Shown here one piece after another: positions 4,662-11,592 of a stretch of DNA of 11,592 bases. Numbering within the stretch: position 1 is the first letter of the stretch; each line of letters opens with the position of its first letter. Source of the stretch: JADGRA01 sp035622755 (GTDB taxonomy: Bacteria > Myxococcota > Myxococcia > Myxococcales > Myxococcaceae); contig DASPUU010000066.1 in NCBI GenBank assembly GCA_035622755.1, positions 1 through 11,592 on the forward strand. Direction: 5' to 3'. Position numbers and translations under genes: made by a program. Below the pieces are notes generated by a model. It was given only the letters and a program-made list of their open reading frames with translations. It had not been told where the DNA came from and ran no database searches.

Positions 4662-7600
4662 ATGCTGAAGACCCATCTCGTCCGGGCCCGGACCCACAAC
4701 CTCAAGGACGTCTCGCTCGACCTCGCCGAGGGGGAGCTGGTGGCGGTCACCGGCGTCTCCGGAGCCGGCAAGAGCAGCCTGGCCGTGGACACCCTCTATG
4801 CCGAGGGCCAGCGGCGCTTCGTCGAGAGCTTCAGCCCCTACGCGCGGCAGTTCCTCGAGCGTCTGGAACGCCCCCCGATGGAGGCCCTCGAGCCGGTCGC
4901 TGCCGGAATCGCCGTGGACCGGCGCGCGCCGGTGAAGAGCTCCCGCTCGACGGTGGCCACCCTGGCCGACCTGGAGGCCTACCTCTGCGCGCTCTTCACG
5001 CGCGAGGCGCTCCCGGTGTGCCCCGACGACGGCGAGGAGGCGCGTCCCACCGACGCCCGGGCCGCGGCCGCCGGGCTCCTCGCCGGGCGGAGCGGGAGCC
5101 TGGGCGTGCTCACCCACGCCATCCGGATGGCGGACACGGCCGATTTCCTCGACGCCCGGGAGCGCCTGCTCCGAGACGGCTACCGCCGGCTCTACGTGCA
5201 GGGTGCCATCCGCGAGCTGGAGACGCTCCGACCGTCGGAGGCCATGGGCGCGGCCGGGACGGCCGAGGTGGTGGTGGATCGCCTGGTCCTCGAGCCCGGC
5301 GCGCTCGGCCGGCTCTCGGCGAGCATCGAGGAGGCGTGGGCGCGGGGGGCCGGCACCGCCGGACTGTGGGTCGACGGCGTGCGCATCACCGTCCGGCAGG
5401 GACTGTCCTGTCCCGCCTGCGGCCGTGGATTCGAGCCGGCGTCGGCGGGACTGTTCAGCTACCAGTCGGCGGTGGGAGCCTGCCCGGCCTGCCGGGGATT
5501 CGGCCGGACGCTGGGCATCGACTGGGACAAGGTCATCCCCGATCCCTCGCTGAGCATCGCCGGCGGCGCGCTGCGGCCGTGGAACGGCCGGTCCAGCGAG
5601 TGGGAGCGCTCCATGCTCGAGCGCTTCGCCAGGAGCCACCGAATTCCGCTGGACGTCCCCTGGCAGGACCTGTCCTCCGGCCAGCGGGAGGCGGTCCTCG
5701 AGGGCGAGGGTCGGTACCGGGCCGGCCGCTATCCGGGGCTGCGCGCCTGGTTCCGGTGGATGGAGGGGCGGACCTACAAGATGCACGTGCGGGTGTTGCT
5801 CAGCCGCTACCGGGCCTACGCGCTCTGCACCGCCTGCCACGGCGCCCGGCTCAACCGGGCGGCGCTGGGCTACCGGGTGGGGGGCCTCGACCTCGCCGCC
5901 TGGCATGGCCTGGAGGTGAGGGATGCCCGAGCCCGGCTGGAGCGGCTCTCGGCGCGGACCGGCCAGGGCGAGCTCGTGCGCCGGGAGCTCGGCGGCCGGC
6001 TCGTCTATCTCGAGCAGGTGGGCCTGGGCTACCTGACCCTGGACCGGCAGAGCCGGACGCTCTCCGGGGGCGAGGCGCAGCGCGTCTCCCTGACCGCGGC
6101 GCTCGGCACCGGGCTCACCGGCGCGGTCTTCGTGCTCGACGAGCCGACAGTGGGCCTGCATCCCTCGGACGTCGCCCGCCTGGCCGGCGCGCTCGACGAG
6201 CTGGCCGCCCGCGGCAACGTGGCGCTCGTGCTGGAGCACGATCCGGTCATCCTCCGGCGGTGCGCCCGCATCCTCGAGCTTGGTCCGGGGGCGGGGCCGG
6301 CCGGCGGCAATCTCTGCTTCGACGGAACGCCGGCGGCGCTGGCGAAGCGGCCGGACCTCGCCACCGGCCGGGTCCTCGCCGGCGCGGGGAGCGTCGCTCC
6401 CCGGGCCCCGCGCCCGGCCCGCGGCCACCTGGTCGTCCGCGGGGCGCGCGCGAACAACCTCCAGTCGCTCGACGTCCAGCTGCCGCTCGGGACGCTGTGC
6501 ACTCTCACCGGACCCTCGGGCAGCGGGAAGAGCACGCTCCTCGAGCTGGTGATCCACCGGACGCTGGCCCGCCAGCTCGGTGAGCGGGACATCGAGGCTC
6601 CGGGGCCGGTGGAGGAGGTGCGGGCCACCGAGCCTCTCCGGAGGGTGGTGCTCGTGGACCAGGCGCCGCTCGGACGGACCTCGCGCGGTAACGCCGCCAC
6701 CTACACCCGGGCCTGGGACGCGCTCCGCAAGGCGTTCGCCGCAACCCCGGACGCTGTCCTGCGGGGCCTGGGCCGGGCCCACTTCTCGTTCAACGTCGAT
6801 GGCGGCCGCTGCCCGGTCTGCTCGGGCGAGGGTGCGGAGACGGTGGAGATGCAGTTCCTGGCCGACGTCCGGCTCACCTGTCCGGCCTGTCGGGGACGGC
6901 GGTTCCGCGACGAGGTCCTCGCCGTCCAGCTTCGCGGGCACTCCGTGGCCGAGATCCTCGAGCTCCCGGTGGCCGAGGTGCTGGCGGCGTTCGCCGACCT
7001 GCCCGGTGTGGCCGATGCGCTCGGTCCGCTGGCACGGCTCGGGCTCGGCTACCTGCCGCTCGGTCAGCCGCTCTCCACGCTGTCGGGTGGAGAGGCGCAG
7101 CGGGTCAAGCTCGCCCGGGCCCTGGGTGGGTCGCAGGAAGGGACGCTCTATCTCCTCGACGAGCCGAGCGCCGGCCTCCACGGCGAGGACGTGGCCCAGG
7201 TGCTGGCGGCCCTCCACGCGCTCGTCGACCGGGGGGCGAGCGTGCTCGCCGTGGAGCATGACCTGGCCTTCGTCCGTGCCGCGGACTGGGTGCTGGACCT
7301 GGGCCCGGGCGGAGGCCGCGACGGTGGCCGGCTCATCGCCCAGGGTTCGCCGGCCGAGCTGGCGCGCGGACCGGGCCGCACCGCCGAGGCCCTGCGCGAG
7401 GCCGCCCGCCTCGACGCCGTTCCGGCCGGGCGCCCCCCGGCCCCGGCCTCGTTCCCCCGGAGCATCGACGTCGAGCACGCCCGGGAGCACAACCTCCAGG
7501 ACGTGAGCTGCCGCATCCCGCTCGGGAAGCTGGTGGTGGTCACCGGTCCGTCGGGCAGCGGCAAGAGCACGCTCGCCTTCGACGTGGTCTTCGCCGAGGC

Positions 7601-9941
7601 GCAGCGGCGGTTCGTGGAGACGCTCTCTCCCTACGCGCGCCAGTTCCTTCCCATGTTGCCGCGACCCGACGTGGAGCGCATCCGAGGCCTCCCCCCGGCC
7701 GTGGCGCTCGAGCAGCGCACGGCGCGAGCCGGGGCGACGAGCACCGTGGCCACGGTCACCGAGGTGGCGCACTTCCTGCGCCTGCTCTACGCCAAGGTGG
7801 GGACGCCGCACTGTCCGCGAGACGACGAGCCGATCGAACCGGCCTCGGTGGACGCGCTGCTCCGCCGGGCGCGCCGGGCGAGCGGCGAGGTGACCCTGCT
7901 CGCGCCCGCGGTCCGCGCCCGGAAGGGGACCTACCTGGATGTCTTCGCCGCCGCCGCCCGCGCCGGGGTCTCCGAGGCCATCGTCGACGGCGTCCGGGTC
8001 TCGACGGACGCTCCGCCCCGGTTGCGCAAGACGCGCGAGCACGACATCGACCTCGTGCTCTGGACCGGCCGGGCTGCCGAGCTCCCGGGGGACGCCCTGG
8101 CGCGGGCGCTGCGGTGGGGGCGTGGGCTGGCCCGGCTCGTCGGACGCGCGGAGGTGCTGCTCTCCGCTTCGCGGAGCTGTCCGCGGTGCGGCCAGGCCGT
8201 GCCGGAGCTCGACCCGCGCTGGTTCTCCTTCAACACCCGGCAGGGGGGATGCACGGGATGCGGCGGGACCGGCATCGAAGGTGGACCGGAAGCCTGGGCC
8301 GAGGGTGAGTCGGCCCCCTGTCCGGAATGCGGCGGGAGCCGCCTCCAGGCCGTGCCCCGCGCCGTGCGCCTGTTCGGGGCCCGGTACCACGAGGTGGTGC
8401 AGGAATCGGTGTCCCGGGCCCGGGAGCGCGTCGAGCGCTGGCGCTTCACCGGCGACGCCGCCCGGCTCGGCGACGCCGCCCTGGGGGAGCTCCGGCGCCG
8501 GCTCCGGTTCCTGGAGCGCGTCGGGCTCGGCTACCTGCCCCTGGACCGGAACGCCTCCACGCTGAGCGGCGGCGAGATGCAGCGGCTGCGGCTGGCCGCC
8601 CAGGCCGGGGCCGGGCTGACCGGAGCGCTCTACGTGCTCGACGAACCCACCATCGGGCTGCACCCGCGTGATACGCACCGCCTGCTCGAGAACCTGCGCG
8701 CCCTGGTGGAGACCGGCTCGACGGTCCTGGTGGTGGAGCACGACGCCGACACGCTGCGCGCCGCCGACCATCTCCTCGACCTCGGGCCCACCGGGGGCCG
8801 GGGGGGAGGCCGGGTGGTGGCCGAGGGCCCGCCTGCCGAGGTCCTCATTTCGGAGGCGTCGCCCACCGCCCGCGCTCTGGCCCGGCCGGTCGCGCTCCCT
8901 GCTCGCCGTCCCGAGGCGGCCGACTGGCTCACCCTGCGCGGTGCCCGGGCGAACAATCTGCGGTCGGTGGACCTGCGGCTCCCGCTCGGCCGGCTGACCG
9001 TGGTCGCCGGCGTCTCGGGCAGCGGCAAGAGCACGCTCGTTCGCCAGGTGCTTCAACCGGCGGTCCGCGAGGCGCTCGGGCGGGCCACCGCCCCGCCCGG
9101 TCCCTTCGACTCGCTCTCCGGGCTGGGGACGCTGCGCCGGGTGCTGGCGGTGGACCAGTCACCCATCGGCCGCACGCCCCGCAGCGTCCCGGCCACCTTC
9201 CTCGGCCTGTGGGACGAGCTGCGGCGCGCCTTCGCCGCTACGCCCGAGGCCCGCGCGCGAGGATTCGGCCCGGCCCGCTTCTCCTTCAACACCGCGACCG
9301 GCGGACGGTGCCCGGCCTGCCAGGGGCAGGGGAGCATCAGCCACGAGATGTCCTTCCTGCCCGACGTCACCACGCCCTGCGAGGCGTGCGGCGGGATGCG
9401 CTTCGATGCGCCTACCCGGGAGGTGCGCTACCACGGACTGGACGTGGGCGAGGTCCTGCACCTCACCGTGGAGGAGGCCGGTGAGGTGTTCTCCGCCCTC
9501 CCCCGGGTGGAGGCTCCGCTGGCGTGCCTGGTCGACCTCGGGGTGGGCTATCTGCAGCTCGGCCAGGGCAGCCACACGCTCTCCGGCGGCGAGGCGCAGC
9601 GGCTCAAGCTCGCCGCCGAGCTGACCGCCTCGGCGCGGCACGAGCCGACGCTCTACGTGCTCGACGAGCCAACCACCGGGCTCCACCTGGCGGACGTCGA
9701 ACGCCTGGTCCGCTTCCTGGGCAAGCTGGTCGACCGGGGGGACACCCTGGTGGTCATCGAGCATCACCCGGTGGTCATCGCCGCGGCGGATCACGTGGTG
9801 GAGCTCGGCCCCGAGGGCGGCGAGGCGGGCGGGCGGATCGTCGCCCAGGGGCCGCCCGAGCGCATCCGGCGAGCCCCGACGGCCACCGGCCAGGTGCTGC
9901 ACGCGCTCCTCGGCGGGGCAAAGACCGCCCGCAGCGCCTGA
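4662..9941 (+). CDS. Tandem-fused UvrA-like protein with four ABC ATPase sites
   Basis: 1759 residues, almost twice the roughly 940 of UvrA, the DNA-damage-sensing ATPase of nucleotide excision repair. Two full UvrA units lie in tandem, about 1-911 and 934-1759, joined by a Pro/Ala linker. Walker A motifs start at 31 (GVSGAGKSS), 617 (GPSGSGKST), 962 (GPSGSGKST) and 1450 (GVSGSGKST). LSGGE signatures are at 467, 807, 1301 and 1640. Walker B Asp-Glu pairs are at 493/494, 833/834, 1327/1328 and 1668/1669. Each of the four has an H-loop His (EHD or EHH). CxxC zinc pairs are at 250/253+274/277, 717/720+740/743, 1173/1176+1197/1200 and 1550/1553+1573/1576. Unit 1 keeps an insertion-domain-like region; unit 2 lacks it. 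Homology to UvrA starts at MLKTHLVRARTHNLK, so ATG 4662 is chosen although the frame is open further upstream. Whether it replaces or supplements ordinary UvrA is unknown; uvrB is not nearby. Confidence 0.93.
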   Translation: MLKTHLVRARTHNLKDVSLDLAEGELVAVTGVSGAGKSSLAVDTLYAEGQRRFVESFSPYARQFLERLERPPMEALEPVAAGIAVDRRAPVKSSRSTVATLADLEAYLCALFTREALPVCPDDGEEARPTDARAAAAGLLAGRSGSLGVLTHAIRMADTADFLDARERLLRDGYRRLYVQGAIRELETLRPSEAMGAAGTAEVVVDRLVLEPGALGRLSASIEEAWARGAGTAGLWVDGVRITVRQGLSCPACGRGFEPASAGLFSYQSAVGACPACRGFGRTLGIDWDKVIPDPSLSIAGGALRPWNGRSSEWERSMLERFARSHRIPLDVPWQDLSSGQREAVLEGEGRYRAGRYPGLRAWFRWMEGRTYKMHVRVLLSRYRAYALCTACHGARLNRAALGYRVGGLDLAAWHGLEVRDARARLERLSARTGQGELVRRELGGRLVYLEQVGLGYLTLDRQSRTLSGGEAQRVSLTAALGTGLTGAVFVLDEPTVGLHPSDVARLAGALDELAARGNVALVLEHDPVILRRCARILELGPGAGPAGGNLCFDGTPAALAKRPDLATGRVLAGAGSVAPRAPRPARGHLVVRGARANNLQSLDVQLPLGTLCTLTGPSGSGKSTLLELVIHRTLARQLGERDIEAPGPVEEVRATEPLRRVVLVDQAPLGRTSRGNAATYTRAWDALRKAFAATPDAVLRGLGRAHFSFNVDGGRCPVCSGEGAETVEMQFLADVRLTCPACRGRRFRDEVLAVQLRGHSVAEILELPVAEVLAAFADLPGVADALGPLARLGLGYLPLGQPLSTLSGGEAQRVKLARALGGSQEGTLYLLDEPSAGLHGEDVAQVLAALHALVDRGASVLAVEHDLAFVRAADWVLDLGPGGGRDGGRLIAQGSPAELARGPGRTAEALREAARLDAVPAGRPPAPASFPRSIDVEHAREHNLQDVSCRIPLGKLVVVTGPSGSGKSTLAFDVVFAEAQRRFVETLSPYARQFLPMLPRPDVERIRGLPPAVALEQRTARAGATSTVATVTEVAHFLRLLYAKVGTPHCPRDDEPIEPASVDALLRRARRASGEVTLLAPAVRARKGTYLDVFAAAARAGVSEAIVDGVRVSTDAPPRLRKTREHDIDLVLWTGRAAELPGDALARALRWGRGLARLVGRAEVLLSASRSCPRCGQAVPELDPRWFSFNTRQGGCTGCGGTGIEGGPEAWAEGESAPCPECGGSRLQAVPRAVRLFGARYHEVVQESVSRARERVERWRFTGDAARLGDAALGELRRRLRFLERVGLGYLPLDRNASTLSGGEMQRLRLAAQAGAGLTGALYVLDEPTIGLHPRDTHRLLENLRALVETGSTVLVVEHDADTLRAADHLLDLGPTGGRGGGRVVAEGPPAEVLISEASPTARALARPVALPARRPEAADWLTLRGARANNLRSVDLRLPLGRLTVVAGVSGSGKSTLVRQVLQPAVREALGRATAPPGPFDSLSGLGTLRRVLAVDQSPIGRTPRSVPATFLGLWDELRRAFAATPEARARGFGPARFSFNTATGGRCPACQGQGSISHEMSFLPDVTTPCEACGGMRFDAPTREVRYHGLDVGEVLHLTVEEAGEVFSALPRVEAPLACLVDLGVGYLQLGQGSHTLSGGEAQRLKLAAELTASARHEPTLYVLDEPTTGLHLADVERLVRFLGKLVDRGDTLVVIEHHPVVIAAADHVVELGPEGGEAGGRIVAQGPPERIRRAPTATGQVLHALLGGAKTARSA

Positions 9942-9954
9942 CGCGCGACCTCGG

Positions 9955-10314
9955 CTACTTCTTCTTCTTGGTGGACTTGGTGGAGGTCGACTTGGCCGGC
10001 GGCTTCTTGCTGTCCGGCTTGGCCTCCTTCACCGGCTCCACCTTCCGCTCGGCGAGGAGCTTGTTCTCCCGCTCCAGGTCGGAGACGCGCTTCTCCAGCG
10101 CCGATTTCTGGCTGACGATCTCCAGATTCTTCTTCTGGAGGAGGTCCACCTGATCGCGGGCCGCCCGCAGCTGCTTGTCCAGGTCGTCCTTCTGCCCGGT
10201 GAGCGCGAAGGCCGCCAGGCCGCCGCCCAGGACCGAGACCACCAGGAGGATCCAGGGCAGCTTCGACGGGCGGGCGCGCTGCCAGTCTGCTTCGAACTCG
10301 TCGGTCTGGGACAC
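9955..10314 (-). CDS. Small membrane-anchored coiled-coil protein, lysine-rich tail
   Basis: A 119-residue protein starting at GTG 10314 (MSQTDEFEADWQRARPSK). There is one membrane helix at about 19-40 (LPWILLVVSVLGGGLAAFAL), then a heptad-patterned coiled coil at about 41-92 with alternating Leu/Ile/Val and charged residues. The tail at about 93-119 is rich in Lys, Pro, Ser and Thr and ends STKSTKKKK. The N-terminus lacks a cleavage site, so it is probably a bitopic inner-membrane protein with the coiled coil in the periplasm; topology is inference. No family is recognised. A FtsL- or YtpB-like scaffold would look similar but there is no specific motif. It converges on the UvrA-like gene with only 13 bp between stops. 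No Shine-Dalgarno is seen; a weak -10-like TAATCT (complement of 10324-10329) would give a nearly leaderless mRNA. Confidence 0.7.
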   Translation of the reverse strand: MSQTDEFEADWQRARPSKLPWILLVVSVLGGGLAAFALTGQKDDLDKQLRAARDQVDLLQKKNLEIVSQKSALEKRVSDLERENKLLAERKVEPVKEAKPDSKKPPAKSTSTKSTKKKK

Positions 10315-10393
10315 GGCCCGGGGAGATTAGCAGGTCCGTCTCCAGGCCCAAGTTCCTGAGCACCCCGGGGACGTGGTACCGAGCCCTCCTCCC

Positions 10394-11224
10394 ATGCCCA
10401 GGCTCGCGCACACCCCGGTGGTGGCGGAGGGCGCCCGCCCCTCGCGCTGGCTCCTCGTCCTGCACGGGCTGCTCGGCCGCGGAGCCAACTGGAGGAGCTT
10501 CACCCACCGCCTGGTGGCCGCCCTCCCCGAGTGGGGAGCGGTCCTCGTCGACCTCCGGATGCACGGGGACTCCTCCGGCTTCTCCCCCCCTCACACCGTG
10601 GAGGCGGCGGCGGCGGATCTCGACCCGCTCGCCGACGAGCTCGCCGGCCCGGTCGAGGGCGTGCTCGGCCATTCCCTCGGCGGAAAGGTGGCGCTCGCCT
10701 GGGCCGGCCGCCGCCGGGGGCTTCGCCGCGCGGTGGTGCTCGAGGCCAGCCCGGGCCCGCGGCCGTCGGGGGCGGGAAGCGAGACGACCCGGGAGGTGCT
10801 CGACCTGCTCGAGGCGCTGCCGCCGCTCCTCTCCTCGCGCCGTGCCTTCGTGGAAAGGATGCGGGCGTCCGGACAGTCCCCGGGGGTGGCCGCCTGGCTG
10901 GCGATGAACCTCGAGCCGGTCGAGGGAGGGGTGCGGCTCGGAGTCGACCTGCAGGCCATGGAATCCCTGCTCGGGGAGGTGCTCCGGCGCGACGACTGGC
11001 CCCTGTTGGAGTCCCCGCCGCCCGGGCTGCGCCTGCACTTCGTCCTCGGCGGCCGGTCGACCACCGTCGACGGAGCCGCCCGGGCCCGGCTGGAACGGCT
11101 GGCGGAGGCGGCACGCCTGGAGCTGACGGTGCTCCCCGGGGCGGGGCACTGGCTGCACGTCGACGACCCGGAGGGGACCTTCCGGGCGGTCTCCGGCGCG
11201 CTCGCTTCTGGGTCACCGTCCTAG
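10394..11224 (+). CDS. Alpha/beta hydrolase, YbfF/ABHD11-like esterase
   Basis: 276 residues from ATG 10394; an in-frame GTG at 10373 would add seven Pro/Ser-rich residues and seems less likely. The oxyanion-hole HG motif is at 24-25 (LVLHGLLGRGANW). The DLRMHGDS strand is at 53-60. The nucleophile elbow GHSLGG puts the catalytic Ser at 94, and the base is His252 in GAGHWLHVDDP. The arrangement of HGLLG, a D(L/M)RxHG strand and GHSLGGK is that of the YbfF/ABHD11 esterase group. In that group, as I recall, the acid is the Asp of a (V/I)D(I/A)SP motif after strand 5; here the same place reads VVLEASPG, so Glu117 may be the acid. It has no signal peptide and is cytoplasmic. The substrate is unknown, probably a short-chain or thio-ester. 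Confidence 0.85.
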   Translation: MPRLAHTPVVAEGARPSRWLLVLHGLLGRGANWRSFTHRLVAALPEWGAVLVDLRMHGDSSGFSPPHTVEAAAADLDPLADELAGPVEGVLGHSLGGKVALAWAGRRRGLRRAVVLEASPGPRPSGAGSETTREVLDLLEALPPLLSSRRAFVERMRASGQSPGVAAWLAMNLEPVEGGVRLGVDLQAMESLLGEVLRRDDWPLLESPPPGLRLHFVLGGRSTTVDGAARARLERLAEAARLELTVLPGAGHWLHVDDPEGTFRAVSGALASGSPS

Positions 11225-11592
11225 GAATAGAACAGGTGGCTCAGCACGGTGGACATCACCACCCCCGAGAAGTCGGTGATCAGACACGCCGCCACCGTGT
11301 GCCGCAGCGCCCGCACCTGCACGCTGCCGAAGTAGACGGCGAGCACGTAGAAGGTGGTCTCCATGCTGCCGTTGATCACCGAGCACAGGTAACCGATGAA
11401 CGAATCCGGCCCGTAGGTCTTCATCGTCTCGGCCAGGACGCCGATGGCGCCGTTTCCGGACAGCGGCCGGATGAGGGCCATGGGCAGGGCCTCGGGCGGA
11501 AAGCCGAGCGGAGCGGTGACCTTGCCCAGCACGCCGACCACGGCATCCATGGCGCCCGAGGCGCGGAACACGCCCACCGCGACCATGATCGC
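11221..11592 (-). CDS. spmB: Spore maturation protein B, C-terminal part (5' truncated by window)
   Basis: The frame is open from the window edge to the TAG at 11223-11221, giving 123 residues; the ATG at 11586 is internal to the family alignment and is not the true start. The sequence FRASGAMD, PLGFPPEALPMALIRPLSG, GAIGVL, TYGPDSFIG, NGSMETTFYVLAVYFG and RHTVAACLITDFSG follows SpmB closely (nucleoside-recognition/Gate fold, Bacillus protein about 178 residues). It is a polytopic inner-membrane protein; in Bacillus SpmA and SpmB affect spore-core dehydration. Many Gram-negative bacteria that form no endospores carry it with unknown function. spmA, or an SpmA moiety fused N-terminally, would lie just past the right edge. 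Its stop overlaps that of the convergent hydrolase gene. Confidence 0.88.
   Translation of the reverse strand, partial: AIMVAVGVFRASGAMDAVVGVLGKVTAPLGFPPEALPMALIRPLSGNGAIGVLAETMKTYGPDSFIGYLCSVINGSMETTFYVLAVYFGSVQVRALRHTVAACLITDFSGVVMSTVLSHLFYS

Noticed and set aside
4586..4792. N-terminal extension of the GGQ protein into the UvrA-like gene
   Set aside because: It would overlap the UvrA-like start by more than 100 bases and has no release-factor similarity. The TTG at 4585 has a good Shine-Dalgarno.
1763..6583. A 1606-residue open frame on the plus strand running across three other genes
   Set aside because: It is dominated by Arg, Pro, Gly and Ala with no domain, covers genes with clear homology on both strands, and arises because stops are rare out of frame at this G+C.
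4638..9056. A 1472-residue antisense open frame opposite the UvrA-like gene
   Set aside because: Its composition mirrors the UvrA codons (repeated Glu, Pro, Gly, Arg, His) and no family motif is visible. The sense frame has all UvrA motifs. It is a composition artefact.
4662..9941. DNA-level repeat or recent duplication of uvrA
   Set aside because: Only short motif-encoding stretches (around Walker A and LSGGE) match between halves. The rest is strongly diverged, so the fusion is old and not a recent tandem repeat or assembly collapse.
9791..11158. A 455-residue minus-strand open frame across the coiled-coil and hydrolase genes
   Set aside because: It overlaps two better-supported genes and shows only low-complexity Gly/Pro/Arg/Glu sequence.
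1..11592. RNA genes, CRISPR arrays, insertion sequences, riboswitches
   Set aside because: No tRNA-like cloverleaf, spaced direct repeats, transposase motif or terminal inverted repeats were seen on reading both strands by eye.

Overview
The window is about 70% G+C or higher and is densely packed with genes. Codon third positions are almost all G or C, which leaves long meaningless open frames in other readings. Several features point to a Deltaproteobacterium-like organism, most likely Myxococcota and perhaps Anaeromyxobacter-like: a tandem-fused UvrA, GLG1-type cysteine-repeat secreted proteins, an SPFH lipoprotein and SpmB. The taxonomy is inference; no rRNA or marker gene is present.

Layout, left to right. 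(1) Bases 1-1142, plus strand: the 3' end of one probable SPFH/band-7 gene, then a second SPFH gene whose product carries a lipoprotein signal. The two overlap or nearly overlap and look like one operon. (2) 1233-2201, minus strand: two paralogous small secreted proteins, each with two eight-cysteine-pattern repeats of the GLG1/Cys_rich_FGFR type. (3) 2310-4127, plus: a 605-residue protein with coiled coils, an internal J-domain-like segment with HPD, and a C-terminal CxxC/CxxC zinc ribbon. (4) 4190-4585, minus: a short GGQ-domain release-factor-like protein with an ArfB-like basic tail. (5) 4662-9941, plus: a 1759-residue protein made of two complete UvrA-like units in tandem, with four ABC nucleotide-binding sites and four zinc modules. 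(6) 9955-10314, minus: a small membrane-anchored coiled-coil protein with a lysine-rich tail. (7) 10394-11224, plus: an alpha/beta hydrolase of the YbfF/ABHD11 type. (8) 11221-11592, minus, cut by the window edge: the C-terminal part of SpmB.

Genes mostly alternate in strand, so apart from the SPFH pair there is little operon structure. Convergent pairs end very close together, and three of the convergent gaps are almost absent or contain GC-rich hairpins beside each stop codon, without U-tracts. The divergent gaps (2202-2309, 4586-4661, 10315-10393) must hold the promoters. No RNA gene, CRISPR, insertion sequence or attachment site was seen. No gene-free stretch exceeds 300 bases.

The most notable content is the four-ATPase UvrA fusion. 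Its two halves have diverged in complementary ways (UvrB-contact motif, insertion domain, Q-loop), so it may act as an intramolecular heterodimer. The next most notable are the hybrid GGQ protein and the J-domain/zinc-ribbon protein.
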